A stretch of 11,099 nucleotides of DNA from an uncultured Treponema sp. (lineage in GTDB: Bacteria > Spirochaetota > Spirochaetia > Treponematales > Treponemataceae), in assembly GCA_945833725.1 (NCBI GenBank), contig CAMAFU010000036.1, forward strand, positions 1 to 11,099, given 5' to 3'. Within the stretch, counting starts at the first letter, position 1. Each line of letters opens with the position of its first letter. Below, piece by piece: positions 1 through 6,017 of the stretch. Under the pieces are notes generated by a model. That model searched no databases. It worked only from the letters and a program-made list of their open reading frames with translations, and was not told the origin of the DNA. The position numbers and the translations under genes are program-made.

Positions 1-1
1 A

Positions 2-61
2 TTAGTTGATGAGAAAAATTGGGGCGCGAAGGAGCGAATGGTCAGGGCAAAAACATCCTGA
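2..61 (+). CDS. Possible C-terminal tail of an upstream gene (TnpB-like?), partial
   Basis: The frame starting at base 2 is open from the window edge to a TGA at 59-61 and reads LVDEKNWGAKERMVRAKTS. A short polar tail containing VDE/VDER is, from memory, common at the ends of TnpB (IS200/IS605 OrfB) proteins. A TnpB gene here would explain the structured RNA that overlaps this stretch. Nineteen residues cannot establish identity, and the open frame may be chance. The sequence left of base 1 would decide. Confidence 0.22.
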   Translation, partial: LVDEKNWGAKERMVRAKTS

Positions 62-166
62 TTGTGGATGGTGCGCAAGCACCATATATATAAATTCCCA
101 TGCCACAATCAGCATGTAGTGCTAATAGCACGGTTTTGCACTGAACAGTCGCGACTGGAAGCCCCT
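21..166 (+). ncRNA. Candidate structured RNA, possibly IS200/IS605 right end / omega-RNA scaffold
   Basis: Several helices nest in this non-coding stretch. GGGGC (21-25) can pair with GCCCC (161-165). ACAT-C-CTGATTGTGG (53-67) pairs with CCACAATCAG-C-ATGT (103-117), with one C/C mismatch. Inside it, ATGGTGC (68-74) and GCACCAT (79-85) close a GCAA (GNRA) tetraloop. GTGCT-AAT-AGCAC (119-131) is a further hairpin, and CAGTCGCGACTG (146-157) is a palindrome. The end, GACTGGAAGCCCCTG (153-167), resembles the GGAAGCCC block that precedes the terminal hairpin in many IS200/IS605 right ends, where TnpB guide RNAs are encoded. The usual 3' arm of that last hairpin is missing, so the end is diverged or this is another kind of structured RNA. 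The helices are visible; the family is inference. Confidence 0.33.
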
Positions 167-210
167 GTTTAAAATTATATTTTTATAATGCGGAAACCCT
201 GCTGCACACA

Positions 211-238
211 TTGCAATCAACGAAAATGGCTGTATAAT
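211..238 (+). promoter_or_regulatory. Sigma70-type promoter of nnr
   Basis: TTGCAA (211-216) and a consensus TATAAT (233-238) are separated by 16 bases. The expected transcription start, about 7 bases past the -10, falls on the A of the ATG at 245. No Shine-Dalgarno sequence precedes this ATG, so the mRNA would be leaderless. Confidence 0.62.
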
Positions 239-244
239 TACTGT

Positions 245-1735
245 ATGCAGAAACTTTTTTTAGATACACGGGAACTTGATTCATCCTGTCGTTCTTCTTA
301 CGGCCTTACAGAAGAAATAATGATGGAAAACGCAGCTCAGGCTTTGGAAGAGCAGGTTAGAAGTTTTGGGAAAATTGGTCAGAAAGTTATAATTCTTTGT
401 GGTGGCGGAAATAATGGGGCAGACGGCTATGCTTTAAGCAGAAGGCTTAAACACGATTTTCAGGTAAATGTTTTTGCCTGTATGGAACCAAAAAGTTCAG
501 AATGTATAATTCAAAAAGATCGGGCAGAAAAATGCGGTGTTCAGGTAAACGGAATCGACAGCATTATGGTTTCTGAAATTCACTCTGCTTCAATTATTGT
601 CGACTGCATTTTTGGAAGCGGTTTTAAAGGGGAATTTTCCGGAGAAAAAGTTGAATTAATTGCTTCTGTTATTAACGATGTTAATTCTTTGTCGGGTATA
701 AGAATTGCCTGCGACATTCCTTCTGGAATCCGGCAGGACGGAACTGTTTGCAGAACGGCTGTATTCTGTGCCGATGTTACTGTGTGCATGGGTGCATTAA
801 AGTCTGCTCTTTTTAGCGATGAAGCAAAAGATTTTGTAGGAAAGGTTGTTCTTGGAAATTTGGGTGTAAGCCGTTCTCTTTACGAAAATTCAAACTTTAA
901 AAATCTGGAAATTGGTTTTCTGCTTGAAGAAAGCGATATGGAACTTCCTTTCCGAAGAAAAAATTTTGTAAACAAGGGAAGTTTTGGAACTGCCTATATT
1001 GCCAGCGGCGAAAAAATCGGTGCCGGTTGTATTGCTGCCAGAGCATGCCTTAAATTTGGTGCCGGGCTTGTAACTTTAATTCGGCCGGATTTAAGTTTTT
1101 CTAAGGCCGATTTAGTGGATCTTACAGTGGAAATTCTTACGGCTTATGAATTTGGCGAAAAAGTTGATGCGCTGGCTGTTGGAATGGGGCTTGGACATAA
1201 CGAAGCGGCAATAAAATATTATTACGACTTTTTAAAATCTCATAAAAATGTTAAGGCTGTTTTGGATGCAGATGTGTGCTATTCTTCCCAGACAAAAAAA
1301 CTTCTTGAAGAAAGGGGAAAAGGCTGTGTTTTAACGCCTCATCCAAAGGAATTTTCTGCACTGCTTAAAGTCTGCGGACTGGGAGAATATTCTGTCGAAG
1401 AGTGTGTTGAATTCCGCAGCGTGTTAATGGAAAAATTCTGCCGGGCTTTTCCAGAAACTGTTCTTCTTGTAAAAGGTTCTAATCCTATGATTGGCATTTA
1501 CAGGGAAAGGGAAGGTTATAAAATGTATATTAATCCGTTGGGCAGACCTTCTCTGGCAAAAGCTGGCAGTGGCGATGTTTTAAGCGGCATGATTTGTGCT
1601 TTAATGGCTCAGGGATACGATGCTCTTGAGTCTTGCATAAGCGGTTCTTTGGCTCATGCTCTGGCAAGTCACAGCTTTAAAAACGATTACGCCCTTACAC
1701 CTACCGGTCTTATTGAAGCTGTGGCAAACCTTTAA
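245..1735 (+). CDS. nnr: Bifunctional NAD(P)H-hydrate epimerase / ADP-dependent NAD(P)H-hydrate dehydratase
   Basis: This cytosolic repair enzyme acts on NADHX and NADPHX, the damaged hydrates of NADH and NADPH. The N-terminal YjeF_N domain (about residues 1-215) interconverts the R and S epimers. The C-terminal ribokinase-like domain (about 240-496) dehydrates the S form using ADP in the bacterial family. Visible motifs, numbered from the 245 start, are GGGNNGADG (53-61), DCIFGSGFKG (120-129), DIPSG (157-161), GSFGTAYIASG (245-255), LTPHPKEF (363-370) and AGSGDVLSG (440-448), whose Asp444 is the expected catalytic residue. The 496-residue length is normal for the fused enzyme. An in-frame ATG at 188 would add 19 unconserved residues and lies upstream of the promoter. 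The protein from 245 begins in the family style (RELD, then MMENA). The gene converges on the rluA-family gene with an 11-base gap and no visible terminator. Confidence 0.93.
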   Translation: MQKLFLDTRELDSSCRSSYGLTEEIMMENAAQALEEQVRSFGKIGQKVIILCGGGNNGADGYALSRRLKHDFQVNVFACMEPKSSECIIQKDRAEKCGVQVNGIDSIMVSEIHSASIIVDCIFGSGFKGEFSGEKVELIASVINDVNSLSGIRIACDIPSGIRQDGTVCRTAVFCADVTVCMGALKSALFSDEAKDFVGKVVLGNLGVSRSLYENSNFKNLEIGFLLEESDMELPFRRKNFVNKGSFGTAYIASGEKIGAGCIAARACLKFGAGLVTLIRPDLSFSKADLVDLTVEILTAYEFGEKVDALAVGMGLGHNEAAIKYYYDFLKSHKNVKAVLDADVCYSSQTKKLLEERGKGCVLTPHPKEFSALLKVCGLGEYSVEECVEFRSVLMEKFCRAFPETVLLVKGSNPMIGIYREREGYKMYINPLGRPSLAKAGSGDVLSGMICALMAQGYDALESCISGSLAHALASHSFKNDYALTPTGLIEAVANL

Positions 1736-1746
1736 AACTCATTAAA

Positions 1747-2733
1747 CTATTTTTTTCTGTTTCTTTTTCCCAGCTGAATATAGTCCATGTGTGATTTTTC
1801 TTTTTTTGTTATTCTCTTTTCGCCTGATATTGTGCTGAAGTTGTTTTTATTGTGGAAACTTTCTGCTTTTGCGTTAAAACTGGAATGCATTTCTTTTATC
1901 CACACTGGAGTTTTTGGGGTTGGGTCGCCGTTTTTTACATATTCCAGCCAGGAATCGGGTTCTGGAACTTCAAAATGGAGTTGTTCTTTTGTGTAGGGAT
2001 GAATAAATTCCAATGTTCTTGCATGAAGGCACAACCTGCCAAAATAATCTGTGCGGGCCCGGTAGTTTTCGTCTCCTGCCAGTGGATAGCCTTTTGAAGC
2101 CAAATGGGCACGAATCTGGTTTTTTTTGCCTGTATCAAGGCTAAGTTCAAAAAGAGTGTGGGTTTTTCCCCGTTCAACAACTTTAAAATGAGTTCTTGCC
2201 TCTACTGTTTTAAAAGCTCTGTTTTCGCCGTGCCCGGTAATGTTTCTTTCGTAAATGGAATCTTTTTCGCCGTGGTGGCGTGGGCGGTCGCCTTCTTTTG
2301 GAACAAAACCTACATTGTGGGAATTATATGCCAGTTCATCATCAATAAGCCCTGAATCTGGAAGAAAAAGTACTGGTTGTTTTGGATTTTCTGCTACTGC
2401 ACGATAAAGCCGGCTTGTTACCATTGTGTGCCATGTTTCCATAATTATTTTCTGGGTTCTTTCGTTTAAGGCAAATACCATTATACCGGAAGTATCTCTG
2501 TCGAGGCGGTGAACGGTAAGGGGTTTGTGTTTTGAAGTGAGTGTTCCCCTTTTACGGTAAATTTCTTCCAGAAGGCTTTCGCAGGTTTTTGCCCGGCTGC
2601 CAGGATATGGAACAGATAGAAGTCCGGAGGGTTTATTTATTACGCATATATTTTCATCTTCAAAAAGAATATGAATTTTTTCCCTGCCAAAGTCTTTTTT
2701 TGTTTTTGCTTTTTGTTCTGTAGATTTTTTCAT
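1747..2733 (-). CDS. RluA-family RNA pseudouridine synthase
   Basis: The protein converts uridine to pseudouridine in rRNA or tRNA; the exact target cannot be read from sequence. The catalytic signature HRLDRDTSG lies at residues 75-83, with Asp78 as the nucleophile. VINKPSGLLSVP (31-42) is the family's first conserved block, and TGKKNQIRAHL followed by GYPLAGDENY are the C-terminal blocks. No S4 domain is apparent, as in RluA, RluC-like short forms and TruC. A charged insert rich in His, Asp and Glu lies around residues 140-175. The last 50 or so residues form a Lys/Ser/Asn-rich tail beyond the catalytic fold, perhaps for RNA binding. It is the last gene of the minus-strand operon, 17 bases after slyX. 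The start is preceded only by a weak AAGG. Confidence 0.9.
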   Translation of the reverse strand: MKKSTEQKAKTKKDFGREKIHILFEDENICVINKPSGLLSVPYPGSRAKTCESLLEEIYRKRGTLTSKHKPLTVHRLDRDTSGIMVFALNERTQKIIMETWHTMVTSRLYRAVAENPKQPVLFLPDSGLIDDELAYNSHNVGFVPKEGDRPRHHGEKDSIYERNITGHGENRAFKTVEARTHFKVVERGKTHTLFELSLDTGKKNQIRAHLASKGYPLAGDENYRARTDYFGRLCLHARTLEFIHPYTKEQLHFEVPEPDSWLEYVKNGDPTPKTPVWIKEMHSSFNAKAESFHNKNNFSTISGEKRITKKEKSHMDYIQLGKRNRKK

Positions 2734-2750
2734 GGCGTACCCTTACATAA

Positions 2751-2975
2751 TTAGTAGTGAGGCGGTTTCCTGTTTGGAATTTCTAAATTTTCTGAAATAT
2801 CCTGAATGCGGTCAGAGAGAATTTTATTTTCTATTCGAAGGTTTTCTATTGTTTTCTGCTGGGAAACAACTTCTTCCTGCATCTTGCTTACAAAATCTTC
2901 AAGATAGGCAAGTTTTGTTTCTACTGCCATAAAGCGGTTCTCTGCCTGTTCGCTTAAATTTTCTTTGTTTTCCAT
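2751..2975 (-). CDS. slyX: SlyX family protein
   Basis: This is a 74-residue, almost fully helical protein with heptad-like spacing of hydrophobic residues from about 12 to 62, so it should form a coiled coil. It ends in PPHY, the C-terminal signature of the SlyX family, and contains the family-like stretch ETKLAYLEDFV (19-29). The molecular role of SlyX is unknown. The gene was named for its position next to slyD in enteric bacteria; here slyD is about 5 kb away on the same strand and not in the same operon. It starts 3 bases after the lipoprotein stop codon, so translational coupling is likely. No strong ribosome binding site is seen. Confidence 0.85.
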   Translation of the reverse strand: MENKENLSEQAENRFMAVETKLAYLEDFVSKMQEEVVSQQKTIENLRIENKILSDRIQDISENLEIPNRKPPHY

Positions 2976-2978
2976 AAA

Positions 2979-3653
2979 TTACCATTCAACCTGCCAGTTT
3001 TTTGAATCTTTTAAGGTAAAAAGTTCTCCAAGTGAAATTTGAATTTTCTTTGAAACTGAATTTTTCCCGTTTATGGTTAAGGTAAACTTTTCAGAAAAAA
3101 ACGATTCTGCAAGTTTTTCGCCGTATACGGAGGCGAGCAGGGCTTTGTATTCCTGAGCAGAAAGTTCTTCATCGTTAAGGGATGGAATCATAAGAAGGTC
3201 AAAATACCCCTGGGCTTCTTCGGAAAGTTTTTCGTAAAGGGAGCAAAACTGGTTTGGACCTAATGTTACGGAAAATTTGTTTTTTTCCAGGTGAATTGCA
3301 TTTATTGAAGAGAGAAAGTGTTTTGAAACAGCGGGGATTTCACCTTTTGTTTTTATTGTGCCGTCTTTTTCTGTTTTTGAAGAAAGAACTTTTATGCCTG
3401 CATTTTCCATTATTGATTTAATGTCTTCCGGTAAAAGAAAAATCTGCTTATCGGAGGATTCTCCTGTAAGAGAAGAAAGCTCTGCAGCAAAATCACCTGA
3501 AAAATTTATGGCAAAATCAAGTTGAAGGGAATCGGTTCCTGTAACTGTAAAAACTGCTTCATTTTTGCAGGAAATGCAGAAAACGAGGAAAGGTAAAATT
3601 GCTGCAAAAAAAAGAAAATGAATTTTATGCAGGAAAAAAGACTTTTCTGTCAT
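2979..3653 (-). CDS. Predicted lipoprotein of unknown function
   Basis: I do not recognise this 224-residue protein. It has a basic N-terminus, a hydrophobic core (about 12-25) and a loose lipobox ending CISC, with Cys29 the likely lipidated residue (Cys26 is an alternative). Spirochaetal lipoboxes are often this relaxed. The mature part alternates short beta-like segments (for example the FTVTGTDSLQLDFAINFSG region and FTLTINGKN near the end) with helices rich in Glu, Lys and Ser in the middle. It should be anchored in an envelope membrane facing the periplasm or the surface. The gene begins one base after the stop of the NlpC/P60 gene and is followed 3 bases later by slyX, so it is certainly co-transcribed and probably translationally coupled. 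The tight link to a wall hydrolase hints at an envelope role, but that is inference. Confidence 0.8.
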   Translation of the reverse strand: MTEKSFFLHKIHFLFFAAILPFLVFCISCKNEAVFTVTGTDSLQLDFAINFSGDFAAELSSLTGESSDKQIFLLPEDIKSIMENAGIKVLSSKTEKDGTIKTKGEIPAVSKHFLSSINAIHLEKNKFSVTLGPNQFCSLYEKLSEEAQGYFDLLMIPSLNDEELSAQEYKALLASVYGEKLAESFFSEKFTLTINGKNSVSKKIQISLGELFTLKDSKNWQVEW

Positions 3654-3654
3654 A

Positions 3655-4737
3655 TTACTTAATCAAATTTGAAAGAGGAAAGGTTACACGAAGGCCGGAA
3701 GAAAATACGAGCCCTGAAACAACGCTGTTAATTGGCGAAAGGGCAGTTCCATCCTGACTGTTAAAAACCGTGTAGTGAATATCCTGAGCAAAACTTAAGT
3801 TAAATTTGCCGACAGCAAAAGATGGTGTATTCCAGCAGATTCCTATTATGCCTGGAAAAAACGATGGTTTTATTTCTTCCAGCTGAGATGAAGGGATTAC
3901 TGGTGTGCCGACTGTAATTACAGGACCTGCAAAAATTTTAAAGAATTCTGTCATCGACAGTGTTAAGGTAATTGGAATCTGGATGGTATTTGTGCCGCAA
4001 TCCCAGCGGAACATTGTTGCAATGCCGGGCATCATCCCTTTTCCGTTGTAAATGGCTGCAAGGGATGCAGTAAGTCCCCTGAAATTCAGGCGGAAATTTT
4101 CTGCCGTGTAAAAATTCCAGTCAGCTGAAAAAATTCCTTCCAGAACTATTTTTGACATAAATGAACCAGACGAGTTTGTTGATGAAGAAGATGTTTTTTC
4201 TGTGGAAGCCAGTACCCCTGCCTGTTCCGGGGAGTTGGACGATGGAAGGAAACGACCTGTTTTGTAGTATCGTGTTTTCCAGTAGTTTTCGTTTAAGGAA
4301 CTTAAAATTACTCCTGTATTAGGACCGTCGGAAGCACAGTGTAAAAACTGTCCGTTGCCAATGTAAATTCCTATGTGGGAAGGTTCTGGCGATGATGTGG
4401 TTTTAAAGAATACTAAATCACCTGGTTCCCGCTGGCTTTCATCGATAATTGTGCAGAATTTGTAAATGTTTTTTACCACGCGCGGAATCTGGTAGCCGAT
4501 AGATTCTCTTGAAACGGCATAGACGAATCCTGAACAGTCAAAGGAAACAGGACCTGTAGCACCGCTGACATAAGGGCAGCCGATGTATTTTTTTCCGTAT
4601 TCCACAAAGGTTTTTCTAAGTTCTCCGGCCTCTTTAAAGGATAACTGGGAAGACTGGGCACAAAGGCGCGGCATTGTAATTAAAAGAGTAATGAAACATG
4701 CCAAAAGCATTATGTGATTTCTGTCTGTTCTTGTCAT
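3655..4737 (-). CDS. Secreted NlpC/P60 cysteine endopeptidase with beta-rich C-terminal domain
   Basis: Residues 1-27 form a signal peptide (basic start, LLACFITLLI core, cleavage near LCAQ). The NlpC/P60 domain (about 38-165) carries the complete expected triad: Cys68 in FDCSGFV, His121 in SHIGIYIG and His133 in FLHC, with GDLVFF at 106-111. Such domains cut D-Glu/meso-DAP or related peptide bonds in peptidoglycan stem peptides, so it should act in the periplasm. A Ser/Thr-rich linker (about 165-192) leads to a 170-residue domain of alternating hydrophobic and polar residues that ends RVTFPLSNLIK. This resembles a small beta-barrel or beta-sandwich and is not a standard SH3 or LysM targeting module. 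The gene heads the four-gene operon. No Shine-Dalgarno sequence precedes the ATG, which sits directly downstream of a -10 box. Confidence 0.88.
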   Translation of the reverse strand: MTRTDRNHIMLLACFITLLITMPRLCAQSSQLSFKEAGELRKTFVEYGKKYIGCPYVSGATGPVSFDCSGFVYAVSRESIGYQIPRVVKNIYKFCTIIDESQREPGDLVFFKTTSSPEPSHIGIYIGNGQFLHCASDGPNTGVILSSLNENYWKTRYYKTGRFLPSSNSPEQAGVLASTEKTSSSSTNSSGSFMSKIVLEGIFSADWNFYTAENFRLNFRGLTASLAAIYNGKGMMPGIATMFRWDCGTNTIQIPITLTLSMTEFFKIFAGPVITVGTPVIPSSQLEEIKPSFFPGIIGICWNTPSFAVGKFNLSFAQDIHYTVFNSQDGTALSPINSVVSGLVFSSGLRVTFPLSNLIK

Positions 4738-4743
4738 AAGTAA

Positions 4744-4772
4744 ATTATCTGAAAAAAAAGACTTTTTTGCAA
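4744..4772 (-). promoter_or_regulatory. Promoter of the NlpC/P60-lipoprotein-slyX-rlu operon
   Basis: On the minus strand, TTGCAA (4772-4767) is followed after 17 bases by GATAAT (4749-4744). Only six bases (TTACTT) separate the -10 from the ATG at 4737, so transcription should start at or next to the A of the start codon. No ribosome binding site is present. The arrangement nearly copies the nnr promoter: the same -35 hexamer and the same -10 to ATG distance. Confidence 0.58.
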
Positions 4773-4820
4773 CGAAAAAAATAAGATAAGAACAAAAGAA
4801 AAATTAATAGTTGTGGCAAG

Positions 4821-4925
4821 GATTGGAAGGGCAGCGAAGCTGTCCTTAGCGGCGGACTTTAGTCTGCTGCTAAGGATGGAGCGAATAGCGGAACCCTGTA
4901 AAGCCTGATTTTTGCGTAGCAAAAA
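4821..4925 (+). repeat. GC-rich intergenic hairpin repeat, copy 1
   Basis: The element starts GATTGGAA (4821-4828). A small hairpin follows, GGCAGC-GAA-GCTGTC around 4829-4844. A long stem comes next: bases 4843-4858 pair with 4861-4876 over 16 positions, with two G-U wobbles. It continues with GGATGGAGCGAATAGCGGAA (4874-4893) and CCCTGTAA (4894-4901), and closes with the hairpin TTTTTGC-GTA-GCAAAAA (4909-4925). The order of blocks matches, on the opposite strand, the element at 10729-10833, so this is a repeat family and not ordinary leader sequence. It lies between the divergent operon and pyrF promoters. It contains a 66-codon open frame with no coding character. Confidence 0.65.
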
Positions 4926-4936
4926 GCCACCCAATG

Positions 4937-4977
4937 TTTAAAAAAATCTGAAAATCTGCTAAATTATTTCTGTGAGG
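4937..4977 (+). promoter_or_regulatory. Likely pyrF promoter and ribosome binding site
   Basis: A weak promoter is possible: TTTAAA (4937-4942), 17 bases, TAAATT (4960-4965), with a start near 4972. GAGG (4974-4977) lies five bases before the ATG at 4983 and is a convincing Shine-Dalgarno sequence. Unlike the leaderless candidates in this window, this gene has a short but real leader. The promoter boxes match consensus at only four of six positions each. Confidence 0.4.
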
Positions 4978-4982
4978 TTTTT

Positions 4983-5933
4983 ATGATTCATAATATGCAA
5001 ATTCTTAAGGAAACCGCCGAAAAAAACGGTCCTCTTTGTGTTGGGCTTGATACTGACCCTTCTTATCTTCCAGCTTCTATTCTTAAAATTTTTGGTTCAC
5101 CGGCAGAAGCCGTTCTTGCCTATAATAAAGAAATAATACGCCGGGTTGCTGCAGAAAAATCTGCCTGCTGTTTTAAAATTCAGATTGCCTACTACGAAGC
5201 AATGGGTCTTGCAGGTCTTAAAACTTACGCAGAAACAATAAAAGCTGTTCATGAAGCAGGGTTTATTGCCATAAGCGACATTAAAAGAGGTGATATTGCT
5301 GATACCGCAAAGGCTTATGCACGGGCTCATTTTTCCGGCGAATTTGAAACGGACATTATAACTGTAAATCCATATATGGGGTTTGATACGCTTAAACCTT
5401 TCAGTGAATACTGCCTTCCTGCAAAAGAAGAAAATTCTTCTTCTGGTGGAAAAGGCATGTTCGTTCTTCTGCGTACTTCAAATCCTGGAATGGTGGATAT
5501 TGAAAAGCAGGAACTTAAAAATGGCGGAAAAGTTCTGGACATGGTTGGTGCAGAACTTAACAGAATTAACGGGGAATTTGCTTCAATTTATAACGGTCAG
5601 AGCTGTTCGCCTGTAGGTGCTGTTGTTGGCTGTACGGAAGAGTCTGATGCAAGAATTATCCGCGACACTTATCCTGAAATATTTTTCCTTATTCCAGGTT
5701 ATGGAGCGCAGGGTGGAGCTGCAAGAATTGCTGCAACTTTACTTGATAGAGCCGGCGGTACTGTTAATTCCAGCCGCGGTATTCTCTGTGCATGGAAAAA
5801 AGAACCTTCTCTTGCCGATAAAATTGAAAGCGGAAATTTATGCCTGAAAGAAATTGCAGACGCTGCCGGAAAAGCCTGTGTTTCTGCAAAAGAAGATTTG
5901 CTTAATGCAAAAAAAGAACTGGGAATAAAATAA
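4983..5933 (+). CDS. pyrF: Orotidine 5'-phosphate decarboxylase, type 2
   Basis: The enzyme decarboxylates orotidine 5'-monophosphate to UMP, the last step of de novo pyrimidine synthesis, in the cytosol. The N-terminal block CVGLDTDPSYLP (19-30) and the active-site block SDIKRGDIADTA (98-109) are visible. Asp99, Lys101 and Asp104 correspond to the Asp-Lys-Asp charge network, and FKIQIAYYE (64-72) is the strand with the partner lysine. The 316-residue length and these blocks place it in the longer 'PyrF subfamily 2', not the roughly 230-residue E. coli-type enzyme. A C-terminal helix rich in Lys and Ala (about 285-316) follows the barrel. GAGG five bases upstream supports the start. The pyrKD fusion follows 84 bases downstream on the same strand, giving a small pyrimidine unit. 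Confidence 0.94.
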   Translation: MIHNMQILKETAEKNGPLCVGLDTDPSYLPASILKIFGSPAEAVLAYNKEIIRRVAAEKSACCFKIQIAYYEAMGLAGLKTYAETIKAVHEAGFIAISDIKRGDIADTAKAYARAHFSGEFETDIITVNPYMGFDTLKPFSEYCLPAKEENSSSGGKGMFVLLRTSNPGMVDIEKQELKNGGKVLDMVGAELNRINGEFASIYNGQSCSPVGAVVGCTEESDARIIRDTYPEIFFLIPGYGAQGGAARIAATLLDRAGGTVNSSRGILCAWKKEPSLADKIESGNLCLKEIADAAGKACVSAKEDLLNAKKELGIK

Positions 5934-6017
5934 TAAAACTTATCTGTCGGTGCAAAGTTAATGAGTTGTGTCTGTATCGGAATTGATGATTCAATTTATT
6001 TGTTTGGAGTTTAAATT

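Noticed and set aside
3..43. Hammerhead-ribozyme-like core (TTGATGAG ... GAAT ... GTC)
   Set aside because: The conserved CTGATGA and GAAA core elements are not matched exactly and the required stems do not form.
26..48. Partial match (GGAGCGAAT) to the GC-rich repeat at the left edge
   Set aside because: Only nine bases agree with copy 1, and none of the other blocks is present in order, so chance similarity is likely.
188..244. N-terminal extension of nnr from the ATG at 188
   Set aside because: It adds 19 residues unlike the family, has no ribosome binding site, and covers the -35 and -10 boxes of the gene's promoter.
1736..1746. Possible terminator between nnr and the rlu gene
   Set aside because: The gap is 11 bases and shows a T-rich run but no stem.
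4734..4934. 66-codon minus-strand open frame overlapping the start of the NlpC/P60 gene
   Set aside because: Most of it is the GC-rich hairpin repeat read as codons, and the rest is the promoter. It has no recognisable domain.
5981..5996. Hairpin AATTGA-TGAT-TCAATT in the pyrF-pyrKD spacer as a terminator or attenuator
   Set aside because: It is a weak AT-only stem with no T run and no alternative pairing that would make a regulatory switch.
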